Shown here: piece after piece, positions 1-64,000 of the stretch
How the letters are laid out: each line of letters begins with the position of its first letter
Position numbering within the stretch: the stretch's first letter is position 1
Assembly (NCBI RefSeq): GCF_036324505.1
Contig: NC_086361.1
Location: 4,165,196-4,229,195 of the forward strand
DNA length: 64,000 bases
Direction of reading: 5' to 3'
Origin: Eleginops maclovinus
Lineage: Eukaryota > Chordata > Actinopteri > Perciformes > Eleginopidae
The notes under the pieces: generated by a model
What the model was told of the DNA's origin: nothing
What the model saw: the letters and a program-made list of their open reading frames with translations, nothing else
Database searches by the model: none
Program-made: the position numbers and the translations under genes

Positions 1-822
1 CTCAGCAATCCGAGCCCTACCAGCCTGCCAAGCCTTCAAATCGTCAGCATGCCAGGCCCTACCAGCCCGCCTACCCTTCAAATCCTCAGCAGGCCAAGCC
101 CTACCACCCTTCAAATCCTCAGCAGGCGAAGCCCTACCAGCCTGCCAGCCCTTCAAATCCTCAGCAGTCCAAGCCCTACCAGCCTGCCAGCCCTTTGAAT
201 CCTCACAGTCTAAGCCCTACCAGCCCGCCTCTCTTTCAAACCCTCAGCAGGCCAAGCCTACCAGCCGCTACCTCAATCTCAGCAGGCCAAGCCGACCATC
301 TTCAAACCCTCAGCAGGCAAGCCCTACCAGCCCGCCTCTCTTCAACCTCAGCAGTACAAGCCCTACCAGCCAGCCTACCATTCAAACCCTCAGCAGGCCA
401 AGCCCTACCAGCTTGCCAACCCTCTGACTCCTCAGCAGTCCAAGCCCTACCAGCCTGCCAACCCTTCAAACCCTCAGCAGTCTAAGCTCTACCAGCCCGC
501 CTACCCTTCAAATCCTCAGCAGGCCAAGCCCTACCAGCCCGCCTACCCTTCAAATCCTCAGCAGGCCAAGCCCTACCAGCCCACCTACCCGTCAAACCCT
601 AGGCAGCCTAAACCTCAGCAGGCCAAACCCCTGCAAGGGCCACTCCAAACTAAAGCTGAAATGTGGGACATTTCTCCTTCTGAAGGAAGTGTTGCTTCTG
701 GCTCTAATGTGCACCCCACTGACTCAAACCCACCATTGAATGTTGATCCAAGAAGTTTGAGAGAACTTCCAATGTCCTTCCCGTACCAGCCCAGGTGGCA
801 GCAACAAATGGTGCCAGTGTAG
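1..822 (+). CDS. 3' part of a secreted Pro/Gln/Tyr/Lys-rich repeat protein gene (copy 1, frameshifted)
   Basis: I do not recognise this gene. It is the 3' part of a copy whose intact 5' half is seen only in copy 2 (1798-4686). The sequence is built of units of the type KPYQPAYPSNPQQA, with a shorter form KPYQPSNPQQA. It ends in a unique tail: GPLQTKAEMWDIS, an acidic/Ser stretch, then RSLRELPMSFPYQP and WQQQMVPV, with TAG at 820-822. The opening units match copy 2 near 2771-2890 (SEPYQPAKPSNR). The frame is intact at first, breaks near 205-215 where a CAGCAG pair is shortened, and breaks again between about 230 and 360. The tail is open again from about 370. Either this is an assembly with uncorrected indels in a tandem repeat, or it is a decaying gene. 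The near-identity of the tail to copy 2 argues that the coding end is young or homogenised. Confidence 0.7.
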
Positions 823-848
823 AACAGACACCATTGACCTTCCTAACT

Positions 849-932
849 GTAAGTTGGTTTAACTTGACTATTGCTACAATGAAGTAAAGGAAATGCTTTG
901 CAAATGTTCTAAATTGTATTTTCTGTTCTCAG
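849..932 (+). other. Intron in the 3' UTR of copy 1
   Basis: A GTAAGT donor at 849 and a pyrimidine-rich TTCTGTTCTCAG acceptor ending at 932 define an 84-nt intron that starts 26 nt after the stop codon. The same intron is present in copy 2. Being less than about 50 nt from the stop, the junction should not trigger nonsense-mediated decay by the usual rule. Confidence 0.75.
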
Positions 933-1005
933 GTTACTGAACTTGCCTGGAAGAAGTCTGTACTGGCCTCAACTTTGAATTCAATAAAATGATTGGCACA
1001 TATTC
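933..1005 (+). other. Non-coding last exon with poly(A) signal, copy 1
   Basis: The last exon is wholly untranslated. AATAAA lies at 983-988, so cleavage is expected about 15-25 nt later. The 3' end is inferred, not seen. Confidence 0.65.
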
Positions 1006-1052
1006 TCTTTGGACTTGTGTTTTGTGCTGCACAGTATCCCAGTTCCTGAACA

Positions 1053-1747
1053 TGAATGATGTCTGATAAAATAGTTTGTGTCTTTCTTAACTGACACCAT
1101 CAGAGTGCTACATAAAGTACTTTCAATCACAGCTGGTGGCTTTTATAGTGTCCTAAAAGCAAGGGCTGCTTGGAGGAAAGAAAATCAATTTGAGTCTTAG
1201 TATGTGCTTTGGGAAATCATAGGCAGTACTATCAAATATGCAGTTTTCAATAAGTCACTTCCAAAATATTTTTTAAATCCCAAGTATATTTAAGTATACA
1301 AACAGTGGTATCAGGTCCCTCAACATCTCTCAACTTCAGTGGAAGAAAACAATTTCTTATACATCTTAGTGGAACATACATGTAGATTACAACTTAAACA
1401 TATATGTGTATGTCGTTTATTACAGCTGGTCATTTCATAGTGATTTAGATCAAAAGATTATACTTTTTAAGTTGTAGTTTTTAGATCTTCCTTTGCCTCT
1501 GTTGTTTTTAAGTAGGAAAATCCAATCAAAACCTAAATAAACCAAAACTAATATAAACATCTATTGCCTGTCAGGGGAATTTTGCCAAGCAGCCAGGTAA
1601 AGGTTATCATTTGGTTAAACAGACTTTCAAAGCAGAAATTTGTCAAATTAGCTAAAGACACCTGCCCAGGTTGCAAGAGGGCAGAGTTCCCAAGCTGATT
1701 CCAATTACTTCATCAGTGTGATGATTGGGCAGCTTATGCACTGGCAC
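1053..1747. other. Spacer between the two tandem copies
   Basis: AT-rich sequence without a convincing gene. Similarity between the two copies stops at about 1052 on this side (4918 in copy 2), just after the shared GTTCCTGAACATG. The last 100 bases hold the promoter of copy 2. Confidence 0.6.
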
Positions 1748-1755
1748 TTTAAAAG
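1659..1755 (+). promoter_or_regulatory. Putative core promoter of copy 2 (E-box, TATA-like box)
   Basis: A TATA-like TTTAAAAG lies at 1748-1755, about 43-50 nt before the ATG at 1798, which implies a very short 5' UTR. A CACCTG E-box is at 1659-1664 and an ATTGG (inverted CCAAT) near 1724. In teleost egg-envelope genes an E-box upstream of a TATA box is typical, but E-boxes are common and this alone decides nothing. Confidence 0.5.
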
Positions 1756-1797
1756 GACCACTGTCTTTGCATCAGGCAGGAATCTGAAACAACAAAA

Positions 1798-4686
1798 ATG
1801 TCTTCTGGATTTTGTGTGAGGTAAGATACTCTTATTTTGTCAGATTTCCTTTTTTGTTATTCTACTTATCGGTTTTTGGTTGGCTAATGTTCAAATCTCC
1901 TTTTTTAGAGTGATTGTGCTCTCACTCTTGATTTTTGGGCAGCAAGCAAAGGGTAAGAATTGATGGTTCTCAAGCTGCAGTTGAATTCAGTTACTTTCCT
2001 TTAAGGCTGTGTTTTGACTAATGTTTCTCTTTTTTAGCACTCAGCTACAGAAGTGGAGGCTCCAGTGGCATTACACCTCACTTTGATTTTTCAAGAAGCC
2101 TCAACCCTGCTTCCACTTCCAGTGATGCCAGTTCAGCAAAGCCTGAGAGTGTTTTGGGTAGGTCAGCACCCTTTTACGCTGATAGAGCTTTATCTGAGAA
2201 TGTGAAGCCAGCTGCTGCACCAAGTGCAGGAGGTTATAGGGGTTCTCATGGCAGGCAAGTAAATGGTTACAGTCCAGAGGGAAGTGTTTCTAGCTACAGG
2301 CCAAGCCACCCAATCATTCAAAAACCAAACCAACTACCTCAAGTTAACCCTATTGCAAATGGTGTCCTTCAAACCAAAGATGCCATGTGGGATTTCACTT
2401 CACCCCAGAATGCAAACTCTTTTGAGTCTGGTATTGCTTCAAGTTCTGCAATTGAGATGCACTCTGGTCCCTACTCTGAGCTACCGGATGCAGTGCCATC
2501 CAAGCCCCAGCAGCCCTATAACCCTCAAAATCCCCAGCAGGCCGGAAACAAACCTAAGCCCCACCAGCCCAAGCCCTATGAGCCAGCCTACCCTTCAAAT
2601 CCCCTGCAGTCTAAGTACCAGCCCAAATCCCAGCAGGCCAAGCCCTACCAGCCTTCCTATCCTTCAAATCTTCAGCAGCCCAAACCGCAGCAGTCCAAGC
2701 CATACCAGCCTGCCAACCCTTCAAATCCTCAGCAGTCCAAGCCATACCAGCCTGCCAGCCCTCTGACTCCTCAGCAGTCCGAGCCCTACCAGCCTGCCAA
2801 GCCTTCAAATCGTCCGCAGGCCAAGCCCTACCAGCCCGCCTACCCTTCAAATCCTCAGCAGGCCAAGCCCTACCACCCTTCAAATCCTCAGCAGTCTAAG
2901 CTCTACCAGCCCGCCTACCCTTCAAATCCTCAGCAGGCCAAGCCCTACCAGCCTGCCAGCCCTTCAAATCCTCAGCAGTCAAGCCCTACCAGCCAGCCTC
3001 TCTTTCAAACCCTCAGCAGTCCAAGCCCTACCAGTCCGCCTACCCTTCAAATCCTCAGCAGGCCAAGCCCTACCAGCCTTCAAATCCTCAGCAGGCCAAG
3101 CACTACCAGCCTGCCTACCCTTCAAATCCTCAGCATGCCAAGCCCTACCAGCCCGCCTACCCTTCAAATCCTCAGCAGGCCAAGCCCTACCAGCCTTCAA
3201 ATCCTCAGCAGTCTAAGCTCTACCAGCCTGCCGACCCTTCAAATCCTCAGCAGTCCAAGCCCTACCAGCCTGCCTACCCTTCAAATCCTCAGCAGGCCAA
3301 GCCCTACCAGCCCGCCTACCCTTCAAATCCTCAGCAGGCCAAGCCCTACCAGCCTGCCTACCCTTCAAATCCTCAGCAGGCCAAGCCCTACCAGCCTTCA
3401 AATCCTCAGCAGTCTAAGCTCTACCAGCCTGCCAACCCTTCAAATCCTCAGCAGGCCAAGCCCTACCAGCCTGCCTACCCTTCAAATCCTCAGCAGGTCA
3501 AGCCCTACCAGCCTTCAAATCCTCAGCAGGCCAAGCCCTACCAGCCTGCCTACCCTTCAAATCCTCAGCAGTCCAAGCCCTACCAGCCTGCCAAACCTTC
3601 AAATCCTCAGCAGTCCAAGCCCTACCAGCCTGCCAACCCTTCAAATCCTCAGCAGGCCAAGCCCTACCAGCCTGCCTACCCTTCAAATCCTCAGCAGGCC
3701 AAGCCCTACCAGCCCGCCTACCCTTCAAATCCTCAGCAGGCCAAGCCCTACCAGCCTTCAAATCCTCAGCAGTCTAAGCCCTCACCAGCCAGCCAACCAT
3801 TCCAAACCTCAGGCAGGCCAAGCCCTACCAGCCTGCCAACCCTCAGATCCTCAGCAGTCCAAGCCCAACCAGCCCTGCCAAGCCCTTCCAAATCCTCAGC
3901 AGTCAAGCCCTACCAGTCAGCCTACCCTTCAAATCCTCAGCAGGCCAAGCCTACCAGCCTTCAAATCATCACGCGTGTAAGCGCTACCAGCCCGACCTAC
4001 CCTTCAATCCTCCGCAGGCAAGCCCCTACCAGCCTTCTAACCCTCAGCAGTCTAAGCTCTACCAGCCGCTACCTTCAAATCCTCAGCAGGCAATCCCTAC
4101 CAGCCCGCCTTACCCTCAAATCCTCAGAAGGCAAAGCCCTACCAGCCCGCCTACCTTCAAATCCTCAGACAGTCTAAGCCCTACAGTGCCACCTTCTAAC
4201 CTTTCCCAGCAGTCTAAGCTCTACCAGCCGCCATTACCTTCAAATCCTCAGCAGGCCAAGCCCTACCAGCCCGCCTACCCTTCAAATCCTCAGCAGGCCA
4301 AGCCCTACCAGCCTTCAAATCCTCAGCAGGCCAAGCCCCACCAGCCTTTCTACCCTTCAAATCCTCAGCTGCCCAAACCTCAGCAGGCTAAGCCTTACCA
4401 GCCTGTCAATCCTTTGAATCCTCAGCAGGCCAAGTCCTACCAGCCCACCTACCCGTCAAACCCTAGGCAGCCTAAACCTCAGCAGGCCAAACCCCTGCAA
4501 GGGCCACTCCAAACTAAAGCTGAAATGTGGGACATTTCTTCTTCTGAAGGAAGTGTTGCTTCTGGCTCTAATGTGCACCCCACTGACTCAAACCCACCAT
4601 TGAATGTTGATCCAAGAAGTTTGAGAGAACTTCCAATGTCCTTCCCGTACCAGCCCAGGTGGCAGCAACAAATGGTGCCAGTGTAG
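1798..4686 (+). CDS. Secreted Pro/Gln/Tyr/Lys-rich tandem-repeat protein (copy 2, three coding exons, frameshifts in the repeats)
   Basis: Coding exons are 1798-1820, 1909-1952 and 2038-4686. The donors are GTAAGA at 1821 and 1953, the acceptors TTTTTTAG before 1909 and 2038, and the intron phases 2 and 1. The N-terminus MSSGFCVRVIVLSLLIFGQQ followed by AKA is a clear signal peptide with likely cleavage after residue 22-23. A Ser/Gly-rich non-repeat segment follows, with a GVLQTKDAMWDFTS motif that is echoed in the C-terminal tail (GPLQTKAEMWDIS). From about 2500 come repeats of 14 residues (KPYQPAYPSNPQQA) or 11 (KPYQPSNPQQA). The frame is clean from 2038 to about 2980, where one base is missing (CAGCAGTCAAGC). 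It is clean in the shifted frame to about 3780, broken many times between 3780 and 4190, and clean again to TAG at 4684-4686. Alternating Lys, Gln and Tyr suggests a cross-linked extracellular material such as an egg coat. This is inference; no ZP or other known domain is visible. Confidence 0.7.
2500..4490 (+). repeat. Coding tandem repeat, 42-nt and 33-nt units
   Basis: Roughly forty-odd imperfect units encode KPYQPAYPSNPQQ(A/S) or the short KPYQPSNPQQ(A/S). The array has almost no stop codons in the other forward frame or in one reverse frame, which yields long spurious reading frames on both strands. The array is partly duplicated at 1-600 in copy 1. Confidence 0.9.
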
Positions 4687-4712
4687 AACAGACACCATTG
4701 ACCTTCCTAACT

Positions 4713-4796
4713 GTAAGTTGGTTTAACTTGACTATTGCTACAATGAAGTAAAGGAAATGCTTTGCAAATGTTCTAAATTGTATTTTCTGTTCTCAG
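4713..4796 (+). other. Intron in the 3' UTR of copy 2
   Basis: GTAAGT donor at 4713 and TTCTCAG acceptor ending at 4796. It is 84 nt, the same length and nearly the same sequence as the intron at 849-932. Confidence 0.75.
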
Positions 4797-4870
4797 GTTA
4801 CTGAACTTGCCTGGAAGAATTCTGTACTGGCCTCAACTTTGAATTCAATAAAATGATTGGAACACATTCT
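4797..4870 (+). other. Non-coding last exon with poly(A) signal, copy 2
   Basis: AATAAA at 4847-4852. The exon matches 933-1005 with only a few substitutions. The cleavage point is inferred. Confidence 0.65.
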
Positions 4871-4919
4871 CTTTGGACTTGTGTTTTGTGCTGCACATTA
4901 TCCCAGTTCCTGAACATGT

Positions 4920-7900
4920 CCACACCAACTTGCTTGTTTCCTTTGAACTTCAGGGGTTTCTTTTCCTTGCTATTGGTTTTTATAATCTAGGTACAATAAC
5001 ATTGTGAACAGCAGCTCACAGTACTGTGTTTGCTAAATGTATTGACCAGTAAGTTTGAAAGACTTGACTAATAATGTTCTTCACTAAACATTTGGAACTC
5101 TGGTGACTTTGCTTAAAGGGTCAGAACTCTCAATGATGAGGATCCAAAATTATTTCAGGTGGCAGACTCTTATCTGGGGCCTAACTTGGTTTATTGGATG
5201 ACACATGACAAGCTAGTATTACTTGAACCAACACCTCCAGAAACAAGCTGCAGAAATGATTGGCTTGGAACTAAATCCAATGGTGACGAGGCAGGTGGAT
5301 TTATGGGCATTAGTGTACAACTCAAGCCTCCATGGGCTGCTGCATGTTTCAAACAACTGCTTGTTATCACTGCTGTGAGAATGCTGTTTACAGATTAACA
5401 TTTTTAAAGGCTTTCTTCACCTCTTTTTTGTGTACCATCACTGCCATATTTGGAGTATTGATTAACCTGGTGGCTCACTGTAAAGTGAGACCTGCATTGT
5501 TAGGAAAGGAGTCAATGGAGCTTCAGAATAACAGTTGGGCAATAAGAATCTGAAAATAAAATATAGACAAACAAAGTTCTTGAAATATTTTTCATGTCAG
5601 CTTTGGATTGGAATTCCATTTTGCAGTGTAATGTACCTATTTTTGGGATAGAGGTTCAAGCAGCATAACATCCTGACAAATGCATCACGTACAGAGAGCT
5701 TGGTATTCAACGCAAACACACTTTCTGCTATTTATTTTTCATGAGGTTTTAAAAGTGCACTGATTAAAAAGCGGAATGGATAAAGTAGACTAATCATGAT
5801 AAGACTTAAAAAATACCTTCTGTACTCAGTTTAAAATGCTGTGGATCATAGTCTCCAGCTCTGCTTCTTTTCACTTTCCTCCCACTTCTTCTCTCTTCTT
5901 TCTCCCTCTCCCCCCTCTCACTGATAGCTGTTATTAGTTTAGTCTTCTCCTGTTTGGAGGAGATAATGACACAGAGCGAAGCTTTTTGTGTCTATCAGTT
6001 TGCATGTGGTTGTTGTTGCTCCCTGTCATTAAGCAGCCAGTCTGTATGGTTAAGATGACACAGCTTTGACCGTTTGAAGCTTTGCCAGCTTTACCATCTT
6101 ATCCCAGATCTTCCTCCAGCAAACAGGTCGGCCCCAAAGGCTTTAGTCCAGCCACCAAAGCTCCGGTGTAGGGCCAAAAGTCTGCAGGTTTTCCCTCTCA
6201 AATGCTGTTGTGGAAATTGTTTTGCAGATACATGTATTGTACATCACTGCACGGGAAAACAGTCCTACATAAACAGCATTTTAAGAGACTCTTCCTTCTT
6301 TGAATTCATATTTGAAATATTCAAAGATCTTCAAAGACATTTGACGTATTGTACTGACAACATTTATAAAGAACTAATTCAACTAACATTTTTGTGTTTA
6401 ATGGTGGTAATAAGTGTATTTTGTATAGCTATAGTGGGATTATTCTCCTTAGTCTACTTCTCTGCTCTGATTCTTACCCTTAGACATAAAGTAAAGAAAA
6501 AATCGAACATCAAAGAATTGACATGCCTCTGCTATTGCTTTAAAGTTACATGTCAGCTATATTCCGATATTTTTGATGGCCACAAGCTAAGAACTAACAA
6601 ATATCATCCTAACAATAAAGGAATGTGTACAGTACATGGAGGTGAATGAGAGGCACACTAAAAAAATGCTACAGATGAATCGGGTCAATAAATGCAGTCC
6701 ATTTAGTTTGGAGAAAGTATTCAAAAAGAGGTTCACTAAATACCTTTTACCACTAGGTGTCCTCGATCTTTAATGAAGGCCACTAATGAGAATGTATTCA
6801 GATGAGAGAATAACAATGAGAAAGGGAAGAGTACAGGCTGATGCAAATATTTGTAACTTAATCCAATCGTTGAGTAAATAGAAACCCATAGGAATCCTCA
6901 GAAGTCATGAAAAAGTTTGGCATGAAGCAGGGAAATATGTTGTTAAGACATAAATGCAACCAACCTGATTTTAGTAAAACAATGCAGTAGTTTAATGTAA
7001 TTTCTGGTGGAGTTCTTTAAGTTCACAGATTTTGAAAAAGAGGAAATATAAGTGATCCTGCTGTTTTTTTCCCAAGGTTTTTGGGGCTCTTGTTGAATCT
7101 GGACACATCTGCATGTGCAACATTGGAATGCAAACTACATTGTAGATGAGGCAGGTTTTAGTATTAACAAATATTATTCTGTAAAATGAAACTAACTCTC
7201 CTTGTTTTATCATGTGTTGTCTTCTTGCCGTCCTTCTCCTTGTTTCCTCCTCACCCTAAACCTTTTACAGTTACTGTTACAGTTCAGTGCACTACTCAGT
7301 AGGTGGCGATGTCGCTTTAAATATTCGAGAGATCAGAGCTGAGCCTATCAGGTTATCTATACTGTACTGGAGGTCAATACTAGACCTTTTTGGGACGATT
7401 AAAGGTATTGACTCTGGTTTGATATCCAACTGTGGTTAAATGATTGGAGTACAACGTTTTTCACAAATAACGTTTACATTGGTTCTTGTACAAATACTAT
7501 TTAAATAATTTGATTTAATTGTATGGTATTTGTTTTATTATAAATTTGTATTTTCTAATTCTATTTCACAGTATAAAGTTGATCTTTTCTGTGAAACTAA
7601 TGTGTGTTTATTATTGGGCGGTAGTGGCGGAGTCCGTAGGGACTTGGCTTGTAAAGCCGAAGGTCACTGGCTCTAGATCCCAAAAGACCATGTGCTACTG
7701 AGGTGTCCCTGAGCAAGGCACCGTTCCCTTCACTGCTCCCTGGTAGCCGTACATATTACAGCTATCTGCTCCTAACACAAGGATAGGTCAAATGCAGAAT
7801 GTAAATTTCCCTTCTGTGGGGCGATTAAGGGTTCCTTTCTTTCTTATTTTTTAATTGTCTTATAGACTCCTTATTATAAATTAACTTTTTTAAATTCAGA

Positions 7901-8144
7901 TCTTTATTCTAAATGTTGTTTTCTTTGTTTTAATTGGCCTTATTGAAGATTTAAGTGGTATTATTGATTGTTTAAAAAAAACGATCTCATTGATTATTGA
8001 GTGTCGATAAACAAGGCATACTGTTTTCATGTTTTTATTTTTCCTTAAGATTAATTGTTTATAGCCTACTAATCTTTGCTATTCATTATATTTCTATGTC
8101 CATTATTATTTCATCCAATTTAACCCTCTTTTTTCATTAACAGA
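4920..8144. other. Intergenic region between the repeat-protein gene and mtss1
   Basis: Mostly AT-rich with no supported gene. Open frames at 5159-5398 and 6074-6649 lack homology that I can recognise. The second has no ATG until past its middle. One SINE lies at 7616-7848. Confidence 0.6.
7616..7848 (+). mobile_element. tRNA-derived SINE, copy 1
   Basis: It starts with a tRNA-like head (GGCGGTAGTGGCGGAG, box A-like, and GGTCACTGGCTCTAGATCCC, box B-like). It continues with the block CCCTGAGCAAGGCACCGT and CACTGCTCCCTG common to many fish SINEs, and ends in a TTCTTTCTT-type tail. The same element recurs at 54740-54966. It is a retroposon, not a functional tRNA gene. Confidence 0.8.
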
Positions 8145-8560
8145 AAGCATCCTCAGCTGAGGGCGGGGCCAATTGGCGGCGCGTTCACGTCCCTTCAGGC
8201 TCGCGCCCTTGCAGCCACCGCCGCGTCTCGTGCAGCAGCGCCAGTGAAGCAGCTCGCGCTCTCTGTGTAAAGTTCTCGTGCTGTTTCCAGCTGGCAGTCC
8301 TCTCCGCTGCACCATGCGTCTCCTACCGCAGACACTATGGGATGTACCCGCTCTGAGAGGACACTAACCCCGGGCTCTGCTGCTGCCTGTGTCAGCTCTC
8401 TGCTCTCCTTCAGCCGGGGAAACCCTGCCGCGCCACTCTGAGCGTTTTCATCCACACCGCGCCGCTTTCCTTCTTTAATTTATTTGTTTCCTGCCGTTTC
8501 ATTTATGGACCACATAAGCTCTGAATAGAGTGTTTGTAATTTCCGTTTACACAGCTGAAG
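8145..8560 (+). promoter_or_regulatory. mtss1: mtss1 promoter / 5' UTR region, GC-rich
   Basis: A sharp rise in GC and CpG content in an otherwise AT-rich area leads up to the mtss1 start codon. A GC box (GGGCGGGGC, 8161-8169) overlaps a CCAAT box (8169-8173), typical of a TATA-less vertebrate promoter. The transcription start is not visible. If the whole stretch is 5' UTR it carries a 17-codon upstream frame at 8314-8367. Confidence 0.65.
8314..8367 (+). other. Possible upstream ORF, 17 codons
   Basis: An ATG in the context GCACCATGC opens MRLLPQTLWDVPALRGH and a TAA stop, about 195 nt before the mtss1 ATG. It matters only if transcription starts upstream of it. Confidence 0.3.

Positions 8561-64000
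<55,440 letters not shown>

Noticed and set aside
2611..3761. Open frames on the minus strand (AGRAWPAEDLKG-type repeats) and the long shifted forward frame (SPTSLPTLQILSR-type)
   Set aside because: They are shadows of the KPYQPAYPSNPQQ repeat read in other frames. The true frame is fixed by the signal peptide, splice sites and conserved tail.
1..4500. CRISPR-like array because of regular direct repeats
   Set aside because: Units are contiguous, coding and in frame for most of their length, with no unique spacers; the sequence is eukaryotic.
1798..4686. Identification as a choriogenin/ZP protein or as an SCPP enamel/bone gene
   Set aside because: No ZP domain is visible, and SCPP genes use phase-0 introns whereas these are phase 2 and 1. 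A similar lifestyle is possible but the identity is not supported.
5159..5398. 79-codon open frame downstream of copy 2
   Set aside because: Opens on a non-ATG codon, and an overlapping open frame lies on the opposite strand. No homology recognised.
6074..6649. 191-codon open frame with a hydrophobic segment
   Set aside because: It opens on TTG and has no ATG until past the middle, no recognisable domain, and no splice or promoter context. Probably a chance open frame.
7616..7690. tRNA gene suggested by A/B-box-like sequence (also at 54740 and 45948 minus)
   Set aside because: No complete cloverleaf, and each is followed by SINE body and tail. They are retroposons.
8195..8455. Minus-strand open frame over the mtss1 promoter
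   Set aside because: GC-rich 5' region with chance lack of stops; no splice sites or homology for an antisense gene.

Overview
The window looks like teleost fish nuclear DNA, probably from a percomorph-type genome. The evidence is split vertebrate coding exons with GT-AG introns, an AT-rich background, very long (GT)n/(AC)n microsatellites, tRNA-derived SINEs, Tc1-like DNA transposons and several MITE families. There is no bacterial gene organisation, CRISPR array or operon.

Region 1 (1-4918) holds a head-to-tail tandem pair of genes for a secreted proline/glutamine/tyrosine/lysine-rich repeat protein that I do not recognise. Copy 1 is present only as its 3' part (1-~1005). Copy 2 is complete (1798-~4865), with a TATA-like box, a tiny first coding exon, a signal peptide, a large exon of 14- and 11-residue repeats, a conserved C-terminal tail and a short intron in the 3' UTR. 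Both copies carry frameshifts clustered in the repeats; these may be assembly errors or real decay.

Region 2 (4920-8144) is intergenic and holds one SINE.

Region 3 (8145 to the right edge) is the 5' half of the metastasis-suppressor gene mtss1 (MIM) on the + strand. It has a GC-box/CCAAT promoter region, ten well-supported coding exons, a probable eleventh, and a candidate 12-nt in-frame microexon. The exons encode the whole N-terminal IMD (I-BAR) domain, about 242 residues, which binds acidic membranes and actin and bends membranes outward. They also encode the start of the Ser/Pro-rich regulatory region, including a DSGxxS motif. The rest of the gene, including the proline-rich and WH2 parts, lies beyond the window.

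The mtss1 introns, above all the 30-kb intron 3, hold nearly all the mobile DNA: a TTAA-flanked DNA transposon with a broken P2X7-like domain exon, an internally deleted Tc1-like element, a 5'-truncated LINE, several SINEs, five copies of one MITE family and four of another. They also hold long GT tracts, two of which run directly into mtss1 splice acceptors, and a scatter of RFX X-box-like palindromes.

I judge the most interesting items to be the 12-nt microexon with upstream UGC motifs, the GT tracts that replace the polypyrimidine tract at IMD exons, the UG/CA repeat pair flanking exon 11, and the unrecognised tandem secreted repeat protein.
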